A stretch of DNA of 49,166 nt from a virus. The notes beneath the pieces are model-generated. The model was not told the DNA's origin and did not search any database. It saw only the letters and a list, made by a program, of their open reading frames with translations. How positions within the stretch are numbered: position 1 is the first letter of the stretch; each line of letters starts with the position of its first letter. The position numbers were made by a program, and so were the translations under genes. The stretch is from positions 1 through 49,166 of the IMG/VR virus record IMGVR_UViG_3300046642_000279; one strand, given 5' to 3'. Shown piece after piece: positions 1 through 8,298 of this stretch.

Positions 1-66
1 CCCGACGCGATACGGCTCGCCGCCATCCATGTCCTCAATCTCGATTACGACTCGCGCGTTCCTCAC
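1..66 (-). CDS. N-terminal fragment of small phage protein (second copy of the 48806-49069 gene)
   Basis: This is the first 22 codons of the 87-residue protein fully present at 48806-49069, cut by the window start. The GTG start at 64-66 overlaps the TGA stop of the upstream gene (63-65) in a GTGA joint, and GAGGAG lies just upstream. It is present only because the contig ends overlap; the genome has one copy. Confidence 0.85.
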   Translation of the reverse strand, partial: MRNARVVIEIEDMDGGEPYRVG

Positions 67-126
67 TCGCGATCCTCCTCTCCAATTTTGAATGTCTTCA
101 CGGTCTTCCAGGTTCGCTGGACAACC
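1..126. repeat. Terminal direct repeat, copy 1 (circular overlap)
   Basis: Bases 1-126 are identical to 49004-49129; identity stops at base 127 (t here, g at 49130). Genes read through the joint without interruption, so the contig closes into a circle of about 49,003 bp. A short exact overlap like this is normal for an assembled circular or circularly permuted phage genome. A true 126-bp packaged terminal repeat cannot be excluded from sequence alone. Confidence 0.95.
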
Positions 127-284
127 TCCATCGCAACGAACCCGGACGGCTGTTCTCCGACCGTCGCCGCCTCTGCCTCCATCTCCGCATGGACCAGCGA
201 GGTGAAGGTCACGTCGCGGCGGTAGCGCTTGCCATCAGCGCGCACCGCCACAACGGAGAACTGTTCGGTCGGCTCCTCTGTCAT
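63..284 (-). CDS. Small hypothetical protein (73 aa)
   Basis: This is a 73-residue acidic protein of unknown function. A longer open frame exists upstream, but its extra N-terminus is Arg/Gly-rich and overlaps the neighbouring cupin gene out of frame. I chose ATG 284 because it forms an ATGA overlap with the cupin stop at 281-283. The C-terminus ends in a GTGA overlap with the next gene, which crosses the circular junction. No domain recognised. Confidence 0.75.
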   Translation of the reverse strand: MTEEPTEQFSVVAVRADGKRYRRDVTFTSLVHAEMEAEAATVGEQPSGFVAMEVVQRTWKTVKTFKIGEEDRE

Positions 285-928
285 GCCGCAGCCTCCGCCC
301 GCCGCGCGTCTTCGCGGTCCATCACGATGAGCGCTTTGTTGATGATGGTGCGGACCTCGCGATCCTTCGCTGGACGCGGCTCCGCGCTGACCCACTCCTG
401 TCCCTTCGGCCAGTAGACGTTGGCGAAGTCCGGATGCCCATCCTCCGGCACCGACCGTTTGATGATCGTCACAGCCCCGTCATCCGGACGGCTCTCGTGC
501 ACCTCGGTCGCCTTCTGCGAGTAGGAACAACCGGCTGTGCAGATCTCGGGTGGCTGCGGCGCTAGATACACCGGACCTGGCTCCCCCTCCAACCCGCCGC
601 CCTCACCGCAACGGATCATCTGCCGCATCGTTGGGATTTTGGCAGTCACCCCGCCGTGTGCTGGTCCGATTGCGCTCTCTTTGAATCTCTGGTTGACCAC
701 TCGACCGGCGACGACCAGCGAGGTGAAGTCCCAGGGGTGAGTGTGGAATGAGCTGACTCCGGGTGCGGCCTGCTCGGAGTCCCAGATGTGCAGCCGGATG
801 TCTTCTGTCAGATAGCAGCGGAGCATGCCCAGCCCCTGCAACGACCACTCGATGCGGTCTGAGCAGTCCAGCACGCTCCGCACCAATGCCCTGCAAATGT
901 CGATGTTCGGGTCAGTTCCGATGTTCAT
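281..928 (-). CDS. Cupin-like protein (215 aa)
   Basis: The core motif HTHPWDF followed by GRVVNQRF resembles the first metal-binding cupin motif (HxH then a conserved G). A second cupin-like protein at 7499-7969 has the parallel motif HNHPWSF...GRYDEKF. This copy is longer, with a Cys-containing insert (ICTAGC) before a second His (TEVHESRP) and an extra C-terminal region. Cupins bind a metal in a beta-barrel and serve as isomerases, dioxygenases or sugar-modifying enzymes; the substrate here is unknown. It starts in an ATGA overlap at 925-928. The fold is probable, the activity undetermined. Confidence 0.65.
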   Translation of the reverse strand: MNIGTDPNIDICRALVRSVLDCSDRIEWSLQGLGMLRCYLTEDIRLHIWDSEQAAPGVSSFHTHPWDFTSLVVAGRVVNQRFKESAIGPAHGGVTAKIPTMRQMIRCGEGGGLEGEPGPVYLAPQPPEICTAGCSYSQKATEVHESRPDDGAVTIIKRSVPEDGHPDFANVYWPKGQEWVSAEPRPAKDREVRTIINKALIVMDREDARRAEAAA

Positions 929-1152
929 ATCGTCTCCAGCTTCCCTAGCGACGCCAGGATTTGAGGTTTGGCGTGGTCTGGACCACAGAAGTGGGAATCC
1001 AGAATCACATTGTTGCGCGGATCACCACCCTGTCTGATGTCGATGGCCACCCAGCCTTCAGGCAATCCAAAGTAGCCATCTTCCTCCCCGACGACGGTCT
1101 CCTTGCAGCCGGGGAAGTCGCACTTGTATCTGGTGTTGGTCTCTTGACTCAT
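925..1152 (-). CDS. Small Cys/His protein, probable zinc-binding (75 aa)
   Basis: This is a 75-residue protein with an N-terminal C-x4-C pair (KCDFPGCKE) and a C-terminal HFCGPDH cluster. The spacing fits a single structural zinc site. The middle (PEGWVAIDIRQGG) resembles short zinc-ribbon proteins common in actinobacteriophages. It is joined by ATGA to the cupin gene and by TGATG to the gene before it. Function unknown. Confidence 0.7.
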   Translation of the reverse strand: MSQETNTRYKCDFPGCKETVVGEEDGYFGLPEGWVAIDIRQGGDPRNNVILDSHFCGPDHAKPQILASLGKLETI

Positions 1153-1742
1153 CAGTCTTTCCTCGCTTCCATCATCGACCGCTTGGCCATGATCCGGTAG
1201 TTCTCTTTGTCGGTCTTGCCTGCTTCATCCCAGTCGCAGTCGGCCATCATGTTGTACAGACGTTCCGCCTCGACCTCGACTTCTGCATCAGTCGGCTCGA
1301 TGTCCGGACTGGCCACCTGGATCTTGGGAGATTTGGGTTCCGGTTTGCGGGTGGGTGGCGCCAGAGGAGGGGTCGGCTTGGGAGGTTCAGCCTCGCTGCG
1401 TTCTCCCTTGATCCGGTCGCGCAGCTGCTCGCCCTTATCGCCTACGGTGATCTCATAGGCAAATTCGGCAGCGATGTCCATCAGCTCGGTGGACCCCTCT
1501 TGCTTCGCCACCTTCACGATCCGGTTGATGAACTCCTCGGCCACCTCATAGTGGATGCTGGCTTCATCAGAGTCGGGAGCGCCAGGCAACTCCTGCTTCA
1601 CAACTCCGACGCCGAGCAGCACCATGCCGAGCTTCCAGTCGTCTGGTTCGAGAGGTCTGCTGGGGTCGGCCAGTTCCTCTGTTACTTTCAAGATGGTCTG
1701 CTCCATCTTCTCGTGCGCTTTTGCTAGTGTCTCGTTGTCCAT
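1152..1742 (-). CDS. Hypothetical protein with Pro-rich linker (196 aa)
   Basis: The N-terminal part (about residues 1-115) looks helical and acidic. A Pro/Lys-rich linker follows (about 116-145), then a compact C-terminal helical segment ending KRSMMEARKD. I do not recognise a family. It overlaps the preceding RepA-like helicase gene by one base (TAATG at 1742) and the following gene by TGATG, so it is probably translated with the helicase. A replication accessory role is only an inference from position. Confidence 0.7.
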   Translation of the reverse strand: MDNETLAKAHEKMEQTILKVTEELADPSRPLEPDDWKLGMVLLGVGVVKQELPGAPDSDEASIHYEVAEEFINRIVKVAKQEGSTELMDIAAEFAYEITVGDKGEQLRDRIKGERSEAEPPKPTPPLAPPTRKPEPKSPKIQVASPDIEPTDAEVEVEAERLYNMMADCDWDEAGKTDKENYRIMAKRSMMEARKD

Positions 1743-2578
1743 TAGCCCCTCCTGCGTTTCGGTTTGCGTTTGACTGACTTTTTCTGCGGCGGAAACATTC
1801 GCATCGCCTGGCTGCTCTGGAACACCTCGCCGTGAGCATCTACGTCCAGGCTGATCTTGTCGAAGTGCACTCGCACCTCGTCCGGCATAGCCGCGTCCTT
1901 CATCCGGTCGCAGGTGAGCTGGACGCTCGCCCCGTTGTCGGAGATGCGCGGGTTGGCGGTCTTGTACATGGCGAAGGTCGCGTTGCGGAGAGCGGGCGAG
2001 CCTCGGTCCCGGCCGGTCGATATGCCCTCATGGTGGATCACCAGCACAGCCGAGCTGAATGAGCGCCGCAACGTCTCTGCCCCCTCTACGAACATGCCCA
2101 TCTCTTTGGCGCTGTTCTCGTCACCCAGGAAGTTCCGGGCGAGGGTATCGATGATGATCAGGTCGAGCTGGTCGCTCTTGTCCATGTACTCATACAGCTT
2201 CCGCGCCCAGAACTCCAGCTGCTTCTCCTGGTCCACCAGCACGTTGGCGTTGTAGTAGTTCCAGCTCAGGAAGTCGTTGTCGATCTGCTTGTGCTGCGCC
2301 TTCCATGCGTCCACGCGGCTGCGCAATCCTGACGTGCCCTCGGCCGCTACGTACAGCACCTTCTTCTGCTCTAAGGCGGCGAGCTGGAGACTCCAGCCCA
2401 AAGCGATGAAGCTCTTCATCGTGCCGCCCTTGCCGTAGATACCGGTGATCTCGTTGGCGGCGAGCCAGCCAGGGATCAACCAGTTGATCGGCGGCTCGTT
2501 TTCCAGAGCCTCCATCCCGCCGAACTCACCCGGCAGGCCGTCCGTTTTGTAGCGCGCGAGCTGCGACTCCTTGCTCAC
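1742..2578 (-). CDS. RepA-like hexameric DNA helicase / AAA_25-type ATPase
   Basis: This RecA-fold NTPase of 278 residues carries Walker A GKGGTMKS (about residues 49-56), a hydrophobic Walker B strand ending in Asp (LDLIIIDT, about 138-145) and VIHHEG as a likely sensor strand. Length and motif order match plasmid RepA helicases (about 280 aa) and phage AAA_25 proteins, which unwind DNA at forks. The tail is very basic (KRKPKRRRG). It is the best candidate for the replicative helicase, since no DnaB-type protein is seen. The GTG start sits in a GTGA overlap with the upstream gene. Confidence 0.8.
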   Translation of the reverse strand: MSKESQLARYKTDGLPGEFGGMEALENEPPINWLIPGWLAANEITGIYGKGGTMKSFIALGWSLQLAALEQKKVLYVAAEGTSGLRSRVDAWKAQHKQIDNDFLSWNYYNANVLVDQEKQLEFWARKLYEYMDKSDQLDLIIIDTLARNFLGDENSAKEMGMFVEGAETLRRSFSSAVLVIHHEGISTGRDRGSPALRNATFAMYKTANPRISDNGASVQLTCDRMKDAAMPDEVRVHFDKISLDVDAHGEVFQSSQAMRMFPPQKKSVKRKPKRRRG

Positions 2579-2778
2579 GTAAGCGCCTCCAGGTACTCAT
2601 CCCATCCATCACGCTCGACCAGGGCGCGTGAGAATCCGAACGGCTGGGTGCGAGGCTTCGCGTCCGGGTTGTCGATCACACCGATGGTCGCTCGCTTGGA
2701 GAAGTCACGCGCAGCCCGACGACGGTAGGGCGGCGTCGTCTCTGGCAGTTCGTCGGGACGCGGCTGCTTGGCGATCAC
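2575..2778 (-). CDS. Small hypothetical protein (67 aa)
   Basis: This 67-residue protein has a basic middle (PYRRRAARDFSKRATIG) and an acidic end. It lies between the RepA-like helicase and a 99-aa protein, joined to both by GTGA overlaps, with a GTG start at 2778. No family recognised; position suggests a helper of replication. Confidence 0.65.
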   Translation of the reverse strand: MIAKQPRPDELPETTPPYRRRAARDFSKRATIGVIDNPDAKPRTQPFGFSRALVERDGWDEYLEALT

Positions 2779-3074
2779 CGCGCCTTTCTCCTAGCCCGCC
2801 ATACCTTCAGGCGTTTCGCCGGTTCCCACAGCCTGCTCGGCGCGGTGTACACCAGCGTCGGCTGCCCTTCCACCTGGACTTCGATCCGGTTGTGGCCTTC
2901 CATGATCAACTCCTCGACCTTCGCCCTTTCCAGCTCGCCAATCCACCTAACCATCATGGTGATCCGAGCCGATACTGAGGTCATCATCTCTGGCGGCAAC
3001 ACGCTCCAATCCAGAAGTGTTTTGATCGTCCGACCGGGAACCCGAAACTCGATTGTCTTGGGAGCAAGTTTCAC
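2775..3074 (-). CDS. Hypothetical protein (99 aa)
   Basis: This 99-residue basic protein begins with a possible beta-rich segment and ends WRARRKAR. It starts at GTG 3074 in a GTGA overlap with the gene before. No recognisable domain, membrane segment or metal site. Confidence 0.65.
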   Translation of the reverse strand: MKLAPKTIEFRVPGRTIKTLLDWSVLPPEMMTSVSARITMMVRWIGELERAKVEELIMEGHNRIEVQVEGQPTLVYTAPSRLWEPAKRLKVWRARRKAR

Positions 3075-3310
3075 AGCTCGTCTTCCTTTATTGGTTTGGT
3101 GTGCCCCTCGGGACCCATCGTGTAGTAGGCATACCCGTTGTCGTGACGCTGCTTGACCATCGACTCGACGGCGTTGTCGCGAACCGGGATGGCCAGGCGG
3201 ATCGGCCCGCTGTCCTCATCTATCGAGAACACCACCTCGGTCTTAGCGCCCGCCGACGCCATCGCTGCAGCCTTGTATAGCTGGTCTCTGTTCAGTCTGA
3301 GGTTAGGCAT
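3071..3310 (-). CDS. Hypothetical protein (79 aa)
   Basis: This 79-residue protein of unknown function contains a beta-like stretch (KTEVVFSIDEDSGPIRLAI) and an acidic C-terminus. The ATG start at 3310 follows a 20-base spacer from the gene before; the stop overlaps the next gene's GTG. Confidence 0.65.
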   Translation of the reverse strand: MPNLRLNRDQLYKAAAMASAGAKTEVVFSIDEDSGPIRLAIPVRDNAVESMVKQRHDNGYAYYTMGPEGHTKPIKEDEL

Positions 3311-3330
3311 GATTCCCCTGCAAACGTCGC

Positions 3331-3543
3331 TTAGACCTTGCCTTCTCTTTCTTCTTTGCGGAGTTTGAGGAAGTCCTTGCAGGTCAGCGCCACCTCGCGT
3401 TCGACTGCCTCTGTCGCCAGCTCCGGTGAGCCAAGCTCGGTGGTCTTGATACGCAGGTATTCATCCATCACCTGGCCGACTGCGCCGCTCGGCTCCGGTC
3501 GGCTGTAGACGTACTGGGTGACTGCCATTTTCGGGTGCTCCAT
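3331..3543 (-). CDS. Hypothetical protein (70 aa)
   Basis: This 70-residue protein is largely helical in its second half (ELATEAVEREVALTCKDFLK). It begins at ATG 3543 in a TGATG joint with the preceding gene. No known family. Confidence 0.65.
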   Translation of the reverse strand: MEHPKMAVTQYVYSRPEPSGAVGQVMDEYLRIKTTELGSPELATEAVEREVALTCKDFLKLRKEEREGKV

Positions 3544-3743
3544 CAGAAGTGCCTCCTGTGTGGTGGTCGTCTAGGTTCGTGGTCATCGGGTCGAATCTTG
3601 ATCCCTCCAACCTCTGCGGCAAATTTCATATCGTTGTAGTTCAGCAGCATCCGACTCCAAGCCTCATCGCCCCGCTTGGAGTTGCCGGTCGGCGCGTTCG
3701 CTCCGGTCGCCACCCGCCGTCGATTCTCTGCTGGAGTGTTCAC
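3543..3743 (-). CDS. Hypothetical protein (66 aa)
   Basis: A longer frame starts at 3788, but that would overlap the 3740-4090 gene by 49 bases. I chose GTG 3743 because it forms the GTGA joint used throughout this genome. The product is basic, with a Pro/Arg/His-rich C-terminus (EPRRPPHRRHF). Function unknown. Confidence 0.6.
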   Translation of the reverse strand: MNTPAENRRRVATGANAPTGNSKRGDEAWSRMLLNYNDMKFAAEVGGIKIRPDDHEPRRPPHRRHF

Positions 3744-4090
3744 ATCGCCCTCTTGGTTCCGGTGTATCCGTTGTAAGCCTCTGGCCATGACGATGCGGTG
3801 GTGAAAACCTCCGCCACATTCATCACATATTTTTTGAAGTAGTCCTCGCGAAGAATGCCAGGCCAGGGACTCGGGTCTCCTCCAAAGGCCACATTGCGAA
3901 TGTCGAGCATCCTCTTCTCTACACCCTTATGGCCTGTGTGCTCAAGTTCTACGATTCCAGCTGTGAGTATTTCCATCACCTTGATCCGTCGGTGATGAAC
4001 CCCCTCTTCAGCGTACACACTTTCGGGCACCCACAGCCTGCCAGAAAACGGATCGGCTCCGACCTCGTTGATGTGATCACCATAGCTCAT
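3740..4090 (-). CDS. Hypothetical protein (116 aa)
   Basis: This 116-residue soluble protein contains repeated aromatic and His residues (EGVHHRRIKVMEIL, ELEHTGHKG). It lies directly downstream of the DNA polymerase gene after a 15-base spacer holding an AAAGGATC ribosome site. No family recognised; linkage suggests a replication-associated role. Confidence 0.65.
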   Translation of the reverse strand: MSYGDHINEVGADPFSGRLWVPESVYAEEGVHHRRIKVMEILTAGIVELEHTGHKGVEKRMLDIRNVAFGGDPSPWPGILREDYFKKYVMNVAEVFTTASSWPEAYNGYTGTKRAM

Positions 4091-4105
4091 TTTATTTTGA
4101 TCCTT

Positions 4106-7100
4106 TCATGGTTCCAGCACCCACATGTTGTCGATGAAAACGATGCCCGACCGTTCGCCTAGCGTTCCCTTCATCTTGCCCTTGCGGCCTTTCAGCAGCA
4201 CCAGCTCGTCGCCCTCAGTCTTCAGCTTCGACACCATCTCTTTGAAGCGCGGGTACTTGGTCCGGGGCACGACGAATGATGCCAGGTCGTCGGCGTCGCG
4301 GCAGGTGATCACCGCCCATTCGCTGAGGTGTGGATTCTTGATGGTGGAGGGGTCGAGCGCTTCGCCGGTCTTCGCCCGGTTGCTCTCGAAAATGTCACGG
4401 AAGTTCTTGTGGGTTGGCTGCCCCAAGAACACGACGCGGCTACCGCCGTCCGCTTCGAAGATCTGGTCAGCTCCATGTGTCGGCCGGGGCAAGGTCGTGC
4501 CGCTCGCGTCCGTCACACCCTCATGGAGATCCTCATTCAGAGAGGCGATGTTCTGCGCGAGCTTGTAGATGTTGAATGGGTCCTCGCTCTGCACGAACGC
4601 TTCGATCTTCTCGATGGACTTCGGCCCGACGCCGGGCACCCGCTCTAGGTCTGCCCACTCCTCATAGGGTCCGTGTTCGATGATTTTCGCGGCCGATTTC
4701 TCAGCAATGCCAGGTATCTGCCGCAGCCCTGCTCGGATGGTGGTGTCATCTTCCTTGCGCCAGTCGGCGTCGGAGTCGAGCGCGGGCGGGAGGATCACCA
4801 TCGGCGGACGCGGACCCATCCCCTTGACGGCATCGCGACGGATCGACGCCACCTTGTCGTCGTTTTTGATCTTGGCTAGCGACCCGGCGTAGAAGGCGGC
4901 AGGGTGGTGGCGCTTCAGCCACATGCACCAGGCCGCGATCATCGAATAGGCCGTGGCGTGCGCGGCGTTGAAGGCGTAGGCGCCAGCTGTGATGCACATA
5001 CCCCACACCCGTTTGATGTCTTCCGGGTCCATCGGGGGAACGTCGATCCGTTCGTGCACTTTCAGCGCGCCCTTCTCGAACTCGGCGTACTGGCGGTTGA
5101 ACTCCTGCTCGCCCAGCTTCTTGCTGATGATCTTCCTGATGTAGGCAGCTGAGGTCCAGTCGAACCCGCCGATCAGCGAGACGATCCGGAGTATCTGCTC
5201 CTGGAAGATGATCTGATATTTGGTCTCCTCGGTGATCAGGTCGAGCGCCGGGTGGATGCGGTCCTCGGCGTTGGCCTTGCCGAACTTCGCGGCGACGTAG
5301 CCCTGGACCGCGCCGTTGTGCAGCGGGCCGGGTCGCGAGAGCGCGTTCACCGACACCACCTCGTTGAAGTTGTCGGGCTTCACCGCGCCGTTGACGATCC
5401 GGGTAGCTCGCCCATCAAACTGGAACACCCCGACCACATCATTTTCCCTGAAGCCCTGGATGATCGCCGGGTCATCGAGCGGGATTGCGTACAGTTCCTC
5501 CAGCGTCATGCCCAGCTCGTTGAGAGCCTCAGCGATGGCGTCCATGGTGGACAGGCTGAGGTAGTCGAGCTTCTCCATGCCCTGGCGCTCGGCGTCGTAC
5601 TTGTCCATCGCGATCACCTGCTTGACCTCGCCCTTGATCTCCCTCTCCAGCAGGGCTGTGACATTTGTGATCGGCTCCGACGACACCACCAGGCCAGCGG
5701 CGTGAACTCCGAACGCCTTAGCGTTGCCCTCCAGGTCCATCGCGTAGACCAGGCCAGGGTGTTCTTTGACCACCTCATAGGCCGCGTCGAACTGGTCCAC
5801 GGTGTCCTCGATGGTGGCCGACGCGCGAAGGTCGCCACTCGACCGTTCGATCATCAGCTCCTTGATTGTCTCGACAGCGCCGATGGGAATCTTGTGGACG
5901 CGGGCCGCATCCTTCAGCGCCATTTTCGATTTGAACATCGTGAAGGTTCCGATGTTGCTGACGCAATCGTCGCCGTACTTTTCAACCAGATATTGCCTGA
6001 CCATCGGCCGACCGTAGGTGGCAAAGTCCATGTCGATGTCCGGCATGTCTTCGCGGCTCCAGTCGATGAAGCGCTCGAACACCAGGTTGTCGAACATCAT
6101 CGGGTTGACCTCGGTGATCCGCAGCAGCCAGCACGCCAGAGATGCCGCAGCCGATCCGCGAGCCGGGCCGACAGGAATCTGTTTGTCCTTGGCGAACACG
6201 ATGGAGTCGGCCACAATCAGGAAGTAGTTCTCATACCCCTTGGCCTCGATCACCTCCATCTCCTTTTTGAGCTGAGCTTTGTAGCGGTCGCGCTCCGGCG
6301 GCGGCAGCTGGTCGCACTTCCGATACTTCCACCCCTCACGCAGCAGGTCGCGCCACAGCGCGTTTGCAGTCGCGTAGCCGGGTGGGAGGGGGAAGGTGAC
6401 CCGTGGCTGCCTCGGAAGCGTTACAGAGGCTCCCTGCGCGATCTCCTCGGTGCTTACGATGGCCTCGATTGCCTGCTCCTTCGACAGGCCGGTGCCGAGC
6501 AGTCTGCGGTACAGAGCCATGTCGGTGGGCGGCGGCGCGAGCGGAACGTCATAGCCCCACTCCTGCTCCATCTCCTCAAGCGTTCGGTTTTCACCAGGCC
6601 TGATGTTGTGCAGGATTTTCTGGATCTCTGCCTCCTCAGGTGCCGTGTAGTGGCAGTCCATGGTGGCGACCAGCGGACGCTTGATTCTCTTGGCGATGCG
6701 AGCGAGCATCGGGTTGGCCTGGCAGGTCTTGACCAACTCGGGGAAGGCTTGGACCTCGACGTAGAAGTCATCGAACCATTCCGACATCTTCAGCGCCGCT
6801 TGATAGCCGCGCTTCTCCGATGCGTCCTCGACCGCGACGTGCTTGCCTCCGACGCAGGCCGTGAACAGAGCCGAGCCTTGGCACCCCGACAGGATCACCA
6901 GCCCCTTCTGGTGTTCGCGTAGCCAGTTCCAATCGACGGTCGGCTCATAGTAGAACCCCTCCCGCCAGCTCCGGCTGGTCAGCGTCAGCAGATTGCCATA
7001 ACCCTCGGCGTTCTTGGCGATGACCGTGAGGTGATTCTTTTTCTGTGAGCGCCGGTCCTCGTCTGTCCAGCCGACGTAGAACTCGCAGCCGAAGATCGGT

Positions 7101-7498
7101 TTGACCCCTTGCTCCTGTGCGGCCTTCTCCAGCTTCACGTGGCTGAAGATGTTGCCATGCTCGGTCATCGCAATGGCGCCCATGTTGATCTCGGTCGCTC
7201 GACGCACATGCGCCTCGGGCATTTGGAACCCATCCAAGAAGCTGAAGGTGCTGTGGTGGTGGAGCGAGACGAACCTCATCGGCTTGAGATTCCCATGCGC
7301 CCGCGCGGCTGCGGCCTGTCGTTTTTGCGCACGGACGCTGAGCGGTTGGAACTCGACGTGCTCCCGCTGACGTTTCTCAAACGCCTTGCCTTCGTGGAAC
7401 TTCTCGGTGCCCTTCTCCGAGCGGTCTATGTCGTGAGTGGTATCGACCTTGTCGTCACGCCAGCTGCCGCTGCTTCCTTGTCCGGTGTTCTCAGACAT
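4106..7498 (-). CDS. dnaE: DNA polymerase III alpha subunit (DnaE-type) with PHP domain
   Basis: This 1130-residue C-family DNA polymerase is the phage replicase. The N-terminal PHP domain (about 75-290) keeps the metal-binding pattern: SLHHHSTFSFLDG at 79-90, TEHG at 112-115, CEFYV, NHLTVIAKN and ATMDCHY near 279-284. It may therefore retain 3'-5' exonuclease activity. The catalytic core has GPARGSAAASL (about 444) and PDIDMDF (486-492, catalytic Asp 489 and 491). The third Asp is probably D645 in GMEKLDYLSL. A helix-hairpin-helix (RVPGVGPKSIEKI) lies in the C-terminal part. The first 70 residues are a charged extension. No sliding clamp is seen, so it may use the host clamp. Confidence 0.95.
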   Translation of the reverse strand: MSENTGQGSSGSWRDDKVDTTHDIDRSEKGTEKFHEGKAFEKRQREHVEFQPLSVRAQKRQAAAARAHGNLKPMRFVSLHHHSTFSFLDGFQMPEAHVRRATEINMGAIAMTEHGNIFSHVKLEKAAQEQGVKPIFGCEFYVGWTDEDRRSQKKNHLTVIAKNAEGYGNLLTLTSRSWREGFYYEPTVDWNWLREHQKGLVILSGCQGSALFTACVGGKHVAVEDASEKRGYQAALKMSEWFDDFYVEVQAFPELVKTCQANPMLARIAKRIKRPLVATMDCHYTAPEEAEIQKILHNIRPGENRTLEEMEQEWGYDVPLAPPPTDMALYRRLLGTGLSKEQAIEAIVSTEEIAQGASVTLPRQPRVTFPLPPGYATANALWRDLLREGWKYRKCDQLPPPERDRYKAQLKKEMEVIEAKGYENYFLIVADSIVFAKDKQIPVGPARGSAAASLACWLLRITEVNPMMFDNLVFERFIDWSREDMPDIDMDFATYGRPMVRQYLVEKYGDDCVSNIGTFTMFKSKMALKDAARVHKIPIGAVETIKELMIERSSGDLRASATIEDTVDQFDAAYEVVKEHPGLVYAMDLEGNAKAFGVHAAGLVVSSEPITNVTALLEREIKGEVKQVIAMDKYDAERQGMEKLDYLSLSTMDAIAEALNELGMTLEELYAIPLDDPAIIQGFRENDVVGVFQFDGRATRIVNGAVKPDNFNEVVSVNALSRPGPLHNGAVQGYVAAKFGKANAEDRIHPALDLITEETKYQIIFQEQILRIVSLIGGFDWTSAAYIRKIISKKLGEQEFNRQYAEFEKGALKVHERIDVPPMDPEDIKRVWGMCITAGAYAFNAAHATAYSMIAAWCMWLKRHHPAAFYAGSLAKIKNDDKVASIRRDAVKGMGPRPPMVILPPALDSDADWRKEDDTTIRAGLRQIPGIAEKSAAKIIEHGPYEEWADLERVPGVGPKSIEKIEAFVQSEDPFNIYKLAQNIASLNEDLHEGVTDASGTTLPRPTHGADQIFEADGGSRVVFLGQPTHKNFRDIFESNRAKTGEALDPSTIKNPHLSEWAVITCRDADDLASFVVPRTKYPRFKEMVSKLKTEGDELVLLKGRKGKMKGTLGERSGIVFIDNMWVLEP

Positions 7499-7969
7499 CT
7501 ATTTGACGTACTCCTGCCATGGCACGTAGCCCTCGCTGGTGAAGAATCCCCAGCCCTTTGGCTTTCTAGGTCCTCTAATGATCAAGGTCTTCAGGCCGGG
7601 CGCGGCGTAGGTAATGCGATGCGCTGCATGCGCATCCATCCTATGCGCGCTGAAGCGTTTGTGTGACTTACGCCTCCACATTCTGTTCAAAGACTTTTCC
7701 GGATTCCAGAAGAACTTCTCATCATACCGACCACGCAACACAATGCTGATGAATGACCATGGATGGTTGTGTGGGTCACGGTCGCCATCCGGCTCAAATA
7801 TGTCGTGCAGGTACACCCCGAACCAGGGTGTGTCGATAATGCGTAGTCGAGCTAGATATTTCTCTCCATTCAAGCAAGGGATCACAAATCTCTTCCAGAA
7901 CGCCCAGTTAGGCGACTGCTTGCCTTTGGTGCCATTGTCGTTTACCGGAACGCCATTGCCCATACTCAC
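7499..7969 (-). CDS. Cupin-like protein (156 aa)
   Basis: This compact cupin-like protein carries the HxHPW motif (DPHNHPWSFISIVLRGRYDEKFF) and a second His cluster (HAAHRI). It ends in a Trp-rich segment (KGWGFFTSEGYVPWQEYVK). It is related in motif to the longer protein at 281-928 and lies immediately upstream of the DnaE gene. The GTG start at 7969 is in a GTGA overlap; an ATG two codons in is the alternative. A metal-dependent enzyme acting on a small molecule or sugar is possible, but no substrate can be inferred. Confidence 0.7.
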   Translation of the reverse strand: MSMGNGVPVNDNGTKGKQSPNWAFWKRFVIPCLNGEKYLARLRIIDTPWFGVYLHDIFEPDGDRDPHNHPWSFISIVLRGRYDEKFFWNPEKSLNRMWRRKSHKRFSAHRMDAHAAHRITYAAPGLKTLIIRGPRKPKGWGFFTSEGYVPWQEYVK

Positions 7970-8298
7970 TCACCCCTTCTTCCAGCTTCTGAGTTCTGCA
8001 CAAAGAACGCTGCATAGTTGATGGCATCGATGGCCTCGTCTACAGCCTCCTCTGACTCGGCTGTGTCCATCGACACCGATTTGCCAACGCGGGCTGCCTT
8101 GCTCCGCAAGTGGTGGGCGCTGTCGGTGTAGCCCATCTCCTTCCAGAGCTGGTGGTGATGCGCCTCCCGCTCCGCGTAGATATCCATGGCGTTGAGCAGC
8201 ACAGCAAGCTGCGCCTTCATGTCCTGTTCCGGAACGCCAGTGCGGAGTAGCCCGGCCCGTTCTAGGACCGCGCTGAGTGTTGCTTCATCGCGCTTCAC
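7966..8298 (-). CDS. Hypothetical helical protein (110 aa)
   Basis: An upstream extension of the frame runs over the HD-domain gene out of frame and is Arg-rich, so I rejected it. The GTG at 8298 forms a GTGA joint with the HD-protein stop. The product is acidic and helical, with a His/Glu cluster (YAEREAHHHQLWKEMGYTD). No family is recognised with confidence. Confidence 0.65.
   Translation of the reverse strand: MKRDEATLSAVLERAGLLRTGVPEQDMKAQLAVLLNAMDIYAEREAHHHQLWKEMGYTDSAHHLRSKAARVGKSVSMDTAESEEAVDEAIDAINYAAFFVQNSEAGRRGE

Noticed and set aside
4091-4105. Recurring TCAAAATAA near gene starts (4093, 14171, 14187, 46627)
   Set aside because: Mostly stop codons and A-rich ribosome-site spacers in different contexts; too short and AT-rich to claim as a shared element.
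5252-6922. 556-codon open frame on the plus strand
   Set aside because: It lies wholly antisense to the DNA polymerase gene; its Leu/Arg/Val/His composition is that expected from the complement of a GC-rich coding frame. No motif is seen.
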